64,000 nucleotides of DNA from contig CM022949.1 in assembly GCA_012931725.1 (NCBI GenBank), positions 58,337,922 to 58,401,921 on the forward strand. Reading direction: 5' to 3'. The stretch's first letter is position 1, and each line of letters begins with the position of its first letter. The notes under the pieces are model-generated. The model searched no databases. It had not been told where the DNA came from and saw only the letters and a list, made by a program, of their open reading frames with translations. Position numbers and translations under genes: made by a program. The DNA is from Litsea cubeba (taxonomy: Eukaryota > Streptophyta > Magnoliopsida > Laurales > Lauraceae). Of the stretch, positions 31,352-43,732 are shown one piece after another.

Positions 31352-34300
31352 TGTCAGACCCCGACCCAGGTTTGAAGTATTTAATTATGTTTTAACCGTG
31401 ATTAGTGGATAAGTGGGGTTAGTGGACGATTAGCTTATTTTATTAAGCTAGAATAGAGTGTTTGATTAGCTTTGAGAACCTTTGTTAGCCTTTGACTTAA
31501 GTTTGACACGGGCCGGGGCGCCCGTGGATTGTGTGTGAAATTATTGAGTTTATTCATGATGCTTGTAAAAATCCCAATTCATGTGTATTTTGACTTATTT
31601 CATCTAAATCATCAACTTTCATGTTTTGGCCAACTTGATTTTGTGATCAGAAATCGCGTTTTTCGAGAAAAAGGGCAAAATTGACATTTCACACAAAACC
31701 TGTACCCAAATTTCGAAAATTCCAGAAATTGTCAAAAATATACTTTTTGGAAAGTAGAAATTTCGCCGATCATTTTTGTCTTCTTCGTCGTTTTCGTTCG
31801 GGGCCCGCGAGTACCATTTGTAGGCTTGTGAAGATCGGGGCCCACAAGACTTGTCTCTTAAAAAGGGGACTCTTCTTTCTCCTTCTTCATTCCATTCCAG
31901 CAACTCTCTTTGCTAGGGCTTTTTCCTCTCCTCTCTTCTCACTCTCTCTCATCTGAAACTCTCACTTGGTGAGGTGTTCTTGGAGGATTGATCTCCTCAA
32001 ATTCTTCCTCCCTCTTCAAGCTTCCCAAAGATACTCTTCTTGAGGAGTTTGAGCTAAGAGAAGCCCCTTATTCAAGCCTCTCTTCTTTGTTTGGGTTCCT
32101 CAAGGTTAGCAATAGCTTTCTAAACTCAAGATCCTTGTTTTCCTCTCCATTTGGAGTGTTTTAATCCCATTTGCTAAGGTTTTCATTGAAGATTTACAAA
32201 TGTTGACTTTTTAGGGTTTCTTGGGAAAATTTTGGGGTTTTTGTAGATTTGGAGCTTGAGGCTCTAAGGCTTGGTTTGAGGAGTGATTTTGATCATATCT
32301 TGGCTAGAGGCAAGTATATTTCAACAATTATGTGATGATTTCTCTCATTGGTTCTATTTCTTGATTTTTCCTTTTTTGTTAATCTTCTTTAGTTTATGGT
32401 TTATTTTGATTTAATGGACCATTGTAATAGCTATCTTAATTTATGTTGTTGTTCTACCATGCATTGGAAGTTTGTTATCATTTTGGTTTCTTGGAAAATT
32501 TGGTTTCATTGTGTTCAAGTGGGTGTTCAAGAAATGGAAAAGAACTTGGATTCTTTTAAAAAGTGTGAGTTTGTGTTAATTAGATGATTATGGATGATGG
32601 TTTAATGATTTGTGGAGGTTGAGAAGAGGCCCAAGATGTTGTAGAATTGTGTATGGAAGAAGGGAATGAAAGGGAATGGAAATGAGCAAGAAAGGAGGAA
32701 GAAAAACAAAAAAAAAAAGAGTGATTTCTGCACTCGGGCTGGACTGGGCAGGCCCAGTCCGCTCGAGCGACCCACTGGGTCGCTCGAGCGGAGCAGGCAC
32801 TGTCTGGGTCCGCTCGAGCGACCCACTGGGCCGCTCGAGTGACCCAGCTACTGTCTGGGTCCGCTCGAGCGAGCCCAGCTCAGTCTGGGCTCGGGTTTGG
32901 GCCTGGTTAATGGTCCATTTAGGGCTGTTTGAGGGCCCAATTGAAGATTGTGATAAGCCCATTCCCTAGGTGTCTTTTGGGCCTGTTTTAAGGTCAACTC
33001 TCGGGCCGTTTTTGAGTCCTAATGTTGGGCTATTTATGACATGAATTGTGGGCTACTTTAAGGACTGAATTGGGCCTGATTAGTGGACTGTTTGAGCTTG
33101 GGGAAGGACAGTTGTGGGCCTGATTAAGAAGGGATTTAAACCTACACTTTTAAGGACTTATTCTATATAATTTCAAGTCCACTTCGGGCCTATGTCCAAG
33201 CTCAATTCAGCCCCAAACTCTCTCCTATAAGTGAAGCCCATTCAACCTTTTACAAGCCTAGAATTCATGGTGAGAAGTGTCTTGGACTATGGCCAATACC
33301 ATTTGAAAAACCCTCAAGTCTAAATGTACACTTAATCCCTCATGATTGTCAACGATCTTCGGTGGCACCAAATCACTCTCTTCTAATGACAATAAAGGGG
33401 TTAAATGTATATCGAAACTACCCGCTTAGTCGACCGAACCATCATACATTCTTTTGTGTAAAAAGACTTTTGGTTTTGGTTCTTTCTCCAATTCTTTTAA
33501 TGTTTTGAAGTGGGTTACCCCCATATTTAGAAATGATGAAACTACTCACCTGTTTTGCTTGGCTTTGCCCATATGCATTTGTTTGGAGTAGTTCTCTATC
33601 GACTTTGGAAATGTATCTTATAAATAGAATTGCATTTCTTCGAGGTTCCGGATTTTCACTAAAATGGCACCACTAGGCTTAGGTCACCTTGTCGGACTGA
33701 TCATCCGGCTTGGGGTCTTTATTTTGTCTGCCAGCTGCAGTTTGGATTCTGTCTGTACCGACCATGGCAACGGTAATTATCCGGTCCCACGAGTAGTGGC
33801 TACGGTTCTGTTTGATAACGACTATGTCGTTCCGGTCCCACGATTAGTGGCTACGGTTTGTCTGCTCCGGTTACTTCGGTAACAGAAGAATATAGCTTTA
33901 TGTGGGTTGCCAATGTTTTTATGCATTGATGTTCATCTCATGGCATTTATTTATGTTACTCATCATGACATTGGATTTGTAAACCATCGAGATGTATCTT
34001 CTATCTTCACTTTGACATTGTTATTAATCGTGATTTCATCGTAGCTCTTACTTATCATGTTTTGTTTTGCTTTCATCCTATTATTGTTGTAATTGCTTGC
34101 CAGACCGTCGTGTCTGACTCTCTTTTGTTTGGTGCCAGATGTCGAGCCCCTCGCTGTTGAGGCGCACTTCGAGGCGGAACCTATAGTTCCAGTGGAGGGC
34201 GAGTGGCGGCCCGATGATGTCAATTAGACGTCGGGTTGCCTCGGAGCTGCGATCACATTTGGGGATTTCATGATATACATTTTGGGTTTTTGTTATGGCC

Positions 34301-34655
34301 ATTGTTGGCTTATTTTCTTTTGGGAAAGATTTGTAATTAATGATTAACTTTACATTTGTATCAACGTTAAACTAACTTTGGGGCCTACAGTAAATGTTTC
34401 TCTTTTGATGCTAGTCTCTTGCGTTCTCATTTTTTTTATACCCATTTGAGAGACTTTTATGTTTGCTACAATGCTTCCGCGTAAGTCATTTGTATGAAAG
34501 TGAACCTTATATATCACTATTGGATCGGATTCCGTGAATCCTTACCGCGGAAACCTGTGGGAAACTAGCGTGTGCGGGCGGAATTTTCCGGCCCGTCGCG
34601 CCGCGTCCCCGGATTAAGGCCTCGTTTAGCGGGACCTCGGTCCGGGGGCGTGACA
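31352..34655 (+). repeat. Solo Del/Tekay-type LTR C (3304 bp) with perfect TSD CCGGG
   Basis: TGTCAGACCCCGACCC at the start and GGGGGCGTGACA at the end, flanked by CCGGG at 31347-31351 and 34656-34660. It aligns with LTR B along its length (for example 'aatatactttttgg' and 'tcttcttcgtcg' segments). No internal domain is present. A perfect inverted repeat with 16-bp arms lies at 32759-32774 and 32776-32791 (core CCGCTCGAGCGACCC). A ~50-bp direct repeat containing 'gtagtggctacgg' lies at about 33780-33865. Confidence 0.95.
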
Positions 34656-34660
34656 CCGGG

Positions 34661-36330
34661 AGTTATGGACAGGGCGAAAGCCTAGTCTACAACGTTTTCA
34701 GGGTTGTCCGGCACACGTGTTAAAGGTTAAAATGGATTAGTTGGAATCGAAGTTGGAAGTATATATGTTTATATTATATTCCAAAAAAGAACTAAAGGTT
34801 GGTTGTTCTATAATCCTAGAAAGCAGAAAGTGCTTGGCTGCACCAATGCGGTTTTCTGGAGGGAGATTATAAGATTAACTGGAAATCTTTAGAAATAGCT
34901 ATCTTGGAAGAAATTCAAGAGATATCAATTCAAAATCCAAGAATAACCAAACTTAAAGAAAACCCGCCCATACCAGACCCAGTAGTTACACCAGTGCCTT
35001 GTCGTAGTGGGAGTATTGTCAGAACCCTTGACAAGTTCTTGGTTTTGGAAAAGTCTTGCGAGGCAATCCCGGAAGAATCAGAACAAGATCCCTGTAATTA
35101 TGATAAAGTAGTTAATGACATAGTTTCGGGATGTTGGCTAGATGCTATGAAAGCTGAGGTGGAGTCTTTGTACTCTAATCAGGTCTGGATACTTATGGAC
35201 TTGCCTGCCAATAGCAAACCTATTAGTTGTAAGTAAGTCTACAAGAGAAAAAGAGTTTCATCAAGATACTCTTATCCATTGCGGTACATCTCGGTGACGA
35301 GATTTGGCAAATAGATGTCAAGATAGCGTCTCACGACGGCAATCTTGAGGAAGACATCTATATGATGCAGCCAGACGGTTTTATAGCTAATAACCAAGTG
35401 CAAAGAGTTTGCAAGCTGTAGTAGTCCATTTATGGATTCAAGAAGGAATCATGGAACATGTACATCCGTTTTGACAAGGAAATCAAGTCATTTGATTTTT
35501 GTCAGAATCCGAATAAGCCATGTGTACATGAAAAGTCAAGAAGGCATGGTAGTTTTTTTGGTATTATATGTCGACGACATCCTACTCCCATGTAGTGATA
35601 TAGGGATATCGTCAACAGTAAAAGTTTTGATTGGCTAGGACTTTTGAGAATAAAGGACTTTGGAAAAGCCAGCTACATCCTAGGGATCAATTTCCATTGA
35701 GACTGGAAAATAGGATGATAGGCTTATCCCAAGATGCGTACATAGATAAGGTACTGGTACGGTAAGCTATGCTTTGTACTAGACCGGATATCTATCACGC
35801 AATAGGCATAGTTAGCAAATATCAGTCTAACCCAGGTCCTTATCATTGACTGCTGTAAGATGTGTTCTCAAATACTTGAGAAGGACTAGAGATCACATGT
35901 TGAATTACAGCAGTGATGAGTTGGTTCCAGTCAGTTACATAGATAATGGCTTCTAGTTAGATCAGGATTCCAGGAAATCAACTTCTTGGTATGTGTTTAT
36001 GCTGTAGCCGCTTGAGAAGCAACTATGGAAGCGGATTGGCTAAAAAGATTCCTTATGGAACTTGGAGTGGTATTTTTGGTAAGACAGCCGCTCACAGTTT
36101 TCTGTGATAACAGCAGGGCAGTCACTAAGTCCAAGGAACCCAAGAGCCAAAAAGCATGTATAGAAGAAGTTATACATGGTCGATAGATTGTGAAGAGAGG
36201 TGATGTACGATCACCAAGATAGCCTCTACAGACAAAGTAGGAGATATTACTAAGCCTTTGACTACCAAAGTCTTTGAGCAAGATGTAAACAGAATGTGCA
36301 TGAGATGCAACCCTAACTGACATTGAGCCC
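34661..36330 (+). pseudogene. Angela integrase end, reverse transcriptase and RNase H
   Basis: Resumes the Copia frame right after the LTR C duplication with ELWTGRKPSL. Reverse transcriptase pieces follow: GCWLDAMKAEVESLYSNQVW (near 35130) and LVLYVDDILLPC, the active site, near 35565. RNase H pieces (TRPDIYHAIGIVSKYQS near 35780, then the DNS/SRAVTKSKEP region near 36110) lead to the 3' end. Many frame changes. Confidence 0.82.
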
Positions 36331-36341
36331 AAGTGGGAGAT
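36331..36341 (+). other. Polypurine tract of the Angela element
   Basis: AAGTGGGAGAT directly precedes the 3' LTR, the usual Angela arrangement. Confidence 0.75.
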
Positions 36342-36910
36342 TGTTAGTTTTATGGACTCAATCCAGTATATGATATAATAAATTGATTAATTTCTTTATT
36401 TATCAGTATATTCATGCTTTCCTTTCATGAGATGAATGGTGATTTATTATATATTTACACATAACCAATACGAATGACATGATGGTTCATGAGATGAACC
36501 GGAGTCCATAAGTATATTAGATGTAACACATGCGTATGAATGAGATCCACATACGGGAGACATGTGTGACAAATCTTATACTTAAATATCTTCACAACCA
36601 ATTATGAGACTGGACATCTCATACTGACAAGGTTGCAGCATTTTGATCACTATGAGATAGTGTGATTTGTCTCGATCATCAGAATGTAAGATTTTGGATC
36701 ATAGTGCTGATACAATGGATGTATTGAAGGACCATGAGAAGCACCTTATAAACACTGTCTTTATTTTAAGGTCTGCTCTCATAATTCCCTAGCAATAGGC
36801 TCTCAATCCTGAGACATTAATGAACTCAAGTTTCTATCTATTCATTTGCTTTGAGTCACCAATGAGTGAGGCCAACTGTAGGTCAACACCTCAGTGATTT
36901 TGGTACGTGG
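36342..36910 (+). repeat. 3' LTR of the Angela element, part 1
   Basis: Matches the start of the 5' LTR (25846 onward) with a small number of changes. It is interrupted after CGTGG by the Sirevirus. Confidence 0.93.
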
Positions 36911-38441
36911 TGTTAGAGTTTTTCTTTTGTTGCAATTTGATAGGATGCATTCAATTTTATAGCATAACCTCCCATTCATTCATTTCCTTAATCTTGGGAT
37001 CTTCATGCAAAATCTTCATTTATAATCTTTGTTTTTATCATATGTTATGCATGGTTTTAAATCATCTTAGGCATTTTAGGTTTCATGTTTTTAAAACTCT
37101 TAAAATGATTTAAAACATGTTTCCTAGCTTGCTTCTATGGCTCAAAGTCCCACAAGAAGATCTCTTTGAAATATACATTTTTTGGGAAAATAGGGCTTTT
37201 ACCGGCGGCTAATATATCACCTTTACCGGCGGCTGAGACCGTCGCTAAAAGCATATTTTCAAAAAATTATGACCGTTGGAAGGACTTATACTGGCGACCA
37301 TTATACACTTTTACCGACGGCCCCGGCCCCCGGTTAAAGTATAGCTTAAAAAAAAATATATAACCATTGGACCAGCCGTTGGCAACCCTTTTGGCTATAA
37401 AAAGGGACCTTTTCTTTTGGGAAAAAGGTTGAACTTTTGAGGGGTTTTGAGGCCAAGGAAGGAGGATCTTTTAAGAGCATTAGTAAGGGATTATGGGGCT
37501 AATCCATTGATTCAACCTTTGATTCATCTCAAATGGGTGTGCTCTCTTTTCTCAAAATATCTCATGCTATGTCTTAAACTTTTTTTTTTTTTAATAGCAT
37601 GTTGTAAGTGATTGAATGTTGTTTTCCTAACATCTTTAAGTCTTTAAACTTGTTTTTCTATAGGACTACAACATATGGCTTTTAATACACATGAGTTTGT
37701 TTTTAATGTTTCAAAACTAACTTTTTTGATTCAAGTTACACTTGTTTAAATCATGTGTTTTTCATTCTACTCTTTCTCATAGATATGATTAATATCTTTG
37801 CATCATTTAGAGTTTCTTCCTTCTAAAAAGAGATAGAGTGTTTTCTAGTACATGCAATATTAATCTTACACTTTTTCATTCATATGCATGTACCTAGAAA
37901 TTAAGTTTACATTTTTCAAATTAGCCTCTTTAGAGGTACTAAATTGCACTTAGTTGTTCTCTTAACCATGCATTCATAGGCATTTTATTTAAGAGAAAAT
38001 CCTCTTGTTGTAAAGGTTAGTGCTTAGCCTTGAAAAGCATAATTAGTGGTTGTAAAGGTTAATGCTAAGGCCTTGAAAAGCATAGTGGTGTTTTTGTAAG
38101 TTTGAAGGTGAACCTAAACCTTATTTTGACTTAGTGGAAATCCGGTAGGGACGCCGGGAGTGGATGTAGGCACGTTGGCCGAACCACTATAAATACTTGT
38201 GTCATGGTGGTTGATCTCTTGCTTTCCTTATATTATTGATGCTCTTGTTTAATGCTTTTGTTGAATGAGTTTGAGATTGTTAGCTTCTTGTGAATGCTTG
38301 ACTTAGAGTCTACTCTTTTTCTCAAGAATAATAATCTTCATCAAAGAATAAGTAACTTAAAAGCAAAAAGAATTAAAATTGGTCTAGGTCTTTGAGCTCA
38401 CCCTATTCACCCCCCCTCTAGGATTCGATCTTGGACTTTTA
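36911..38441 (+). repeat. 5' LTR of the Sirevirus (1531 bp)
   Basis: Starts TGTTAGAG. The end reads TTTTA where the 3' LTR has TTTCA, so the terminal CA has mutated. TATAAAAAG at 37396-37404 is the probable TATA box. A cluster of ACCGGCGGC/ACCGACGGC repeats lies just upstream, at 37199-37335. Confidence 0.92.
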
Positions 38442-38443
38442 AT

Positions 38444-38455
38444 TGGTATCAGAGC
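38444..38455 (+). other. Primer-binding site of the Sirevirus
   Basis: TGGTATCAGAGC two bases after the 5' LTR. Confidence 0.92.
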
Positions 38456-38527
38456 CTAGGTGTTCTTGTTTAGGTCTAACAACCTAGAGTTAGAATCCTT
38501 AGAGTGTGTTTTTCTTTTGTGGCCATA

Positions 38528-40319
38528 ATGCAAGCTCAACTAGGAGAAGGTCATGCCACTAATAGACGACCTTTGTTTAATGGATCTTATTACCGTTATT
38601 GGAAGATTAGGATACAAGTATTCTTAGAGTCTCAAAGTCTAGATGTGTGGAAAATCACAGAAGAAGGGTACCATTCCCCCACTATCACTTAACAAGATGC
38701 GGAAGGGTATGTTATATCTATCAATCATAAGCCTAAGAGAGAATGGACCCAAGGAGAGAAAGATAGGGCTAATTTGAATGCTAAGGCAAAAAATGCTTTA
38801 TATTGTGCCTTGTCTCAAGAAGAGTTCAACAGGGTAGTAAACTGTAATACAGCTAACGAAGTTTGGGATACCTTAGAGACCACTCATGAAGGGACGAATC
38901 AAGTTAAAATAGCAAAACTACAAATGTTGACTACAAAGTATGAAGAACTCAAAATGCAAGAAGAAGAAGTCTTTGACGAGTTCTATACAAAATTTATGGA
39001 AATTGTCAACTCCCTCATTAGTCTAGGAGAAAAGATGGATGAATCCAAGGCTGTTAGAAAAATCTTAAGATCTCTCCCGAAAAGGTTCAAACCTAAGGTT
39101 ATAGCCATAGCTAAAAGTAAAAATGTTGACACAATCAAATTTGAAGAACTTAGAGGAAATCTTCTTAATTATGAATTAAGACTTTGAAGTCCCTAGCAAG
39201 AAGAAAGGTGTAGCTCTTAGCTCCCAACATAAAGAAAATGAGAGTGAGAGTGAGAGTGATGAAGGCATAGTCATGCTCACTAGGAAGGTTAAAACTTTTT
39301 TAAAGAACAAAAAGAACTTAAAAAATTCTGAGGAATCAAGAAATGAAGATTTTCAGAGAAACTATAGGGGATCTTTTATCAAGAAGGATGTGCAATGTTA
39401 CAATTGTAAAGGATTTGGTCACATCGCTCAAAATTGCTCTACCCCTAGAGAGTCGGAAAAGAAAGATAAGAAAGGAAAGAAAGTTTTAAACATAACTTGG
39501 GATGATAATGAAGATGAATGTAGTGACAATGATGAACCTCAAAATGATGAAGATAATGATAACTCCACCTCTTGGCTTCTATTTACACCTATTAAAGAAA
39601 ATGAAGATCATAATGTACTAATAGAAGACACCATAGGGAAAGATGAAGCAAATGATGAAAATGATGAAGATGATATACATCAAGCCTATGAGGAGCTATA
39701 TGATCTATGTGAAGTCATAACTAAGAAGAACAAAAGTTTAAAAGTTGAATCTAAAAGGCTTGTGAATGATGTAAATGCTTTGAAAGACAATGAGATAAAA
39801 AATGTTCAATCTAAGTTGACTACTTCTAATAACAATCTAGCTAAAGCTGAAAAAGAAATTCATAAATTACAATGTTTGCTAGAATCTAGTCAACAAGAAT
39901 CAGAATCTCTTCAAATGAAACTCAAAAAGGGAAAACATGTTGTTGATAAATTTACCTTAGGAAATGACAAATTTTACCAAATGTTAGGTATGAACAAAAT
40001 GTTTGGTAACAAGAATGGTATAGGTTTTCAATGCTCCTCTAGTAGCAAGAAGAATAGCTTTCAACATATTACTAGGACTCATCTCAAACCTATAGACAAA
40101 AACTTTTTTACCTCTAGATGGACTTGTCATTTTTGTAATCATATTGGTCATCTAGTTCCCAATTGTCCCTTTAAGATTAGGCTGTCTCAAAATCATCCCT
40201 CTAGAGCTCTTTTTAAGTTTGTTCCCAAAACCACTACCTCTACATTCATTAAGGCTACTTGGATTGAAAAACGAGAAAAGTTACAAGAACTTCCTAGTTC
40301 AAACTGCTCTAAAAGTTAA
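38528..40319 (+). pseudogene. gag: Sirevirus gag
   Basis: Starts MQAQLGEGHATNRRPLFNG, followed by the UBN2-type gag domain (YWKIRIQVFL, ANEVWDTLETTHEGT). A TAA lies at 38690-38692 and a frame change near 39180. The rest encodes a zinc knuckle CYNCKGFGHIAQNC, an acidic stretch, a coiled coil (YEELYDLCEVITKKNKSL onward) and a second knuckle CHFCNHIGHLVPNC. The pol frame overlaps its end (40219-40319), one base offset. Confidence 0.88.
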
Positions 40320-41448
40320 GGAAAACTCTAGATGGTTTTTGGATAGTGGGTGCTCAAAACATATGACTGGAGACCGATCTAGGTTTATCTCCTTTGAGAA
40401 CTATGATGGAGGAAATGTATCATTTGGAGACAATTGGAAGGCTCAAATTATTGGAAAAGGTTGTGTTGGAGGAGATCAAATGCCTACCCTAAAAGATGTT
40501 TTCCTTGTGGATGGTCTAAAGCATAATCTTTTGAGTATTAGTCAATTATGTGATAAAGGAAACAAGGTTATATTTGATAGCAGATCATGCAAAGTTCTAA
40601 ATGAGAAATCCCACAAAGTTTTACTCACTGAATTACGGACTAAAGATAACATCTACACCATAGAAGAATGTTGTGACAATGAATCCATGTGTTTAATGAC
40701 AAAGGATCAAGAAAATCAGTTGTGGCATCAAAGGATGGGTCATATAAATCACAAACTGATGAAGATGTTATCCAATAAAGAAATTGTTAGAGGAATACCC
40801 AAATTAGATGATTCTAAATCTGAATTTTGCAAAGCATGTCAATTGGGTAAGCAAATAAAGAAAAGCTTTAAAGGATTAAAAGATATATCCTCTACTCGTC
40901 CCCTTGAGCTCGTTCATATGGACCTTATTGGACCTGCACCTGTGCAAAGTATTGGTGGAAGAAAGTATATCCTGGTGATGGTAGATGATTATTCTAGATT
41001 TGGATGGGTAGCCTTTCTTCACGCAAAATCAAATGCAGTAGATAATATTATAAGGATTTGCAAGAAAATTCAAGTTGAGAAGGATTGCAAAATTAAGAAG
41101 ATAAGAAGTGATCATGGAGGAGAATTTGAAAAAGAAAGATTTGCTGATTTTTGTGAAAGCCATGGGATTAGCCATCAATTTTCTACTCCAAAAAACCCTC
41201 AGCAAAATGGAGTGGCTGAAAGGAGAAATAGAGTTATCCAAGAAATGGCTAGGACTTTGCTTAATGAGAAAAATCTTGCTCGTAACTTGTGGGCTGAAGC
41301 GATCAATACTACTTGCTATCTTATTAATCGAGTTTATCTGACAAAGAATACTATCAAAACCCTTTATGAGCTTTACTTTGGAAGAAAACCAAATCTGGGG
41401 TAATTAAAAGTTTTTGGAAGTAAGTGCTTTATTCTAAGAGACATGGAG
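40320..41448 (+). pseudogene. Sirevirus protease and integrase
   Basis: Protease active site RWFLDSGCSKHMTGD near 40330. Integrase zinc-binding region LWHQRMGHINHK ... CKACQLGK. Catalytic core with VHMDLIGPAPVQS, IRSDHGGEFEKERF and PQQNGVAERRNRVIQEMART. Only one stop is seen here (TAA at 41401-41403), so this is the best-preserved pol part. Confidence 0.9.
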
Positions 41449-43332
41449 CAGTTAGAAAAGTTTGAATCTAAATCTGATGAAGGGATCTTCTTAGGATATT
41501 CTGATAAGAGCAAGGCTTATAGAGTGTTCAATCACAGAACCATGACTGTAATGGCGTCAGCTCATGTTGTCATTGATGAGACTAATATAGTTAAGAAATC
41601 TCTACATGATGATGAAGAAGAGACCTTGGTTGAGCAAACTACACCATCAAGAATTGAAGATAATATTCCCTATACATCTACTATGCCCATTAAGTTATTA
41701 AAATATTACAACTTGGATAATATCATTGGAGACATCAGTAGTGGGGTCATGACAAGAAGACAAGTTCATAATCTGTGTGCTCATTATTCCTTTGTCTCAC
41801 AAATTGAGCCCAAGAACTTCTCTGAAGCAGAAACCAAGTCTGAATGGATTGATGTCATGCAAGAAGAATTAAATCAGTTTAAAAAGAATGAGGTGTGGGA
41901 TCTTGTACCTCTACCTGAAGGCAAAAGTCAAATTGGCACTAAATGGATTTTTAAGAACAAGCTGGATGAATCGGGAAATGTGATAAGGAACAAAGCTAGA
42001 CTTGTAGCCAAAGGATACGCTCAAGTTGAAGGAGTTGATTTTGAGGAAACCTTTGATCCTGTAGCTCGTTTGGAGTCTATTCGAATTTTATTGGCTTATG
42101 CTAATAGCATAAAAATTAAACTGTTTCAAATGGATGTGAAGAGTGCCTTTTTACATGGTGAAATAGAGGAAGATGTATTACCCAACCTGAAGGTTTTGAA
42201 GATCCTCATCACCCAGACTGTATGTTTATATTGAAGAAAGCTCTCTATGGTCTAAAACAAGCTCCAAGAGCCTGGTATGAGAAGCTCACAAGTCACTTAC
42301 TTGAAAATGATTATAACTGTGTAAATGTGGACAAGACCCTCTTCATTAAAAAGGTTGATTAAGATATTCTTATTGCTCAGATATATGTTGATGACATAGT
42401 TTTTGGTTCCACATCAGAACAACTTGCTCAAGGATTTTCTCAATTGATGAGCTCTACTTTTGAAATGAGTCTGGTAGGACCCTTACAATTTTTTCTAGGA
42501 TTACAAGTCAGTCAGACTGATCATGGTATCTTTCTTAGCCAATCCAAGTTTGCCCTAGAAATAGTGAAAAAGTTTGGCTTAGGAGACTCTAAGGCTAGCT
42601 GCAATCCCATGGGATCTGCTACTAAAATCTCTAGTGATCTTCAGGGTAAGAAAGTAGATCAGAAACTTTATAGAAGCATGATTGGGAGCCTTCTTTACCT
42701 TACAGCTAGTAGACTAGATCTCTCTTTTAGTGTTGGAATATGTGCTAGGTACCAATCTGATCCTCGTGAGTCTCATCTTAAGCAGTTAAACGAATCATAA
42801 AATACATTCATTGGACTTCTCACTATGGTATCTGGTATCCCTGTGACTCCACTCTGCAATTAACTGGATTTAGTGATGCAGATCGGGCAGGATCTATAGA
42901 TGATAGGAAGAGCACTAGTGGCTACTGTTATTTCATAGGAAACTGCTTAGTAGCTTGGCATAGTAAAAAGCAAAATTCTGTATCTTTGTCTACTGCAGAA
43001 GCTGAATATATTGCTGCAGGTAGTTGTTGTGCTCAACTGTTGTGGATGAAACAAACTTTGTTAGATTATAATGTTCCACAACAATGTATGCCTATCATGT
43101 GTGACAATTCAACTGCCATTAGCATCTCTAAGAATCCTATTCAACATTCTCGCACTAAGCACATTGACAGTCGTTATCATTTTCTGCGTGATCATGCTGA
43201 TCAAGGCAATATTGAGTTAATTTTTGTTCCAACAGATACTTAATTGGCTGACTTATTTATTAAACCCCTTGGAAATGATTGGTTCATTAAATTGAGACAT
43301 CAATTGGGCATTGGCCCATGCCCTGATTTCTA
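41449..43332 (+). pseudogene. Sirevirus reverse transcriptase and RNase H
   Basis: Shows GTKWIFKNKLDESG, ARLVAKGYAQVEGVDFEETF and MDVKSAFLHGE. A frame change follows near 42180, a TAA near 42360, the active site IYVDDIVFGS and another frame change near 42785. RNase H shows LTGFSDADRAGS, LSTAEAEYIAAGSC and CDNSTAISISKNP. A TAA lies at 43241. Confidence 0.9.
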
Positions 43333-43732
43333 AATTTCTGTTGGTTAATCACCTGTTACCACATTTTACTTTTATCATATCACTTATTAACAGGTGCTAC
43401 TAACAAGGTTTTGTATTTTTTCGTTGATGGGCAGGATCCTTTGCAATTAGATGTCAAAGGGGGAGAAAAATATTAAGTGGTCTCCAATTGAGGGGGAGGA
43501 GATTCAAGGGTTATCTAGTTGAGAGGGAGAAGCTTTGCCTAGCATATCTTTTTTGTGTAGCATCTGTGTGTCATTGCTCTCGCAAGGAAAATCCAAAGCT
43601 CCAAAATATCCAAATGCTCCTGAACATCCAAAGCTCCTTAAATGTCCAAAGAAGATGATGTTCAAGTTTTCATAGGAGAATGAGAGAGAGTTCAAGCTTC
43701 AAAAGTTGCCGTCAAATTACAAAGGGGGAGAT
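43333..43732 (+). other. Sirevirus 3' untranslated region with repeated polypurine tracts
   Basis: No frame of note. AAAGGGGGAGA-type runs occur near 43457, 43490 and directly before the LTR (43721-43732). Multiple polypurine-tract copies in this place are a described Sirevirus trait. Confidence 0.75.

Noticed and set aside
32588..32969. Frames on both strands in LTR C around the CTCGAG palindromes
   Set aside because: Both strands are open because the sequence is palindromic; the peptides are repeats of GRSS-type words without similarity.
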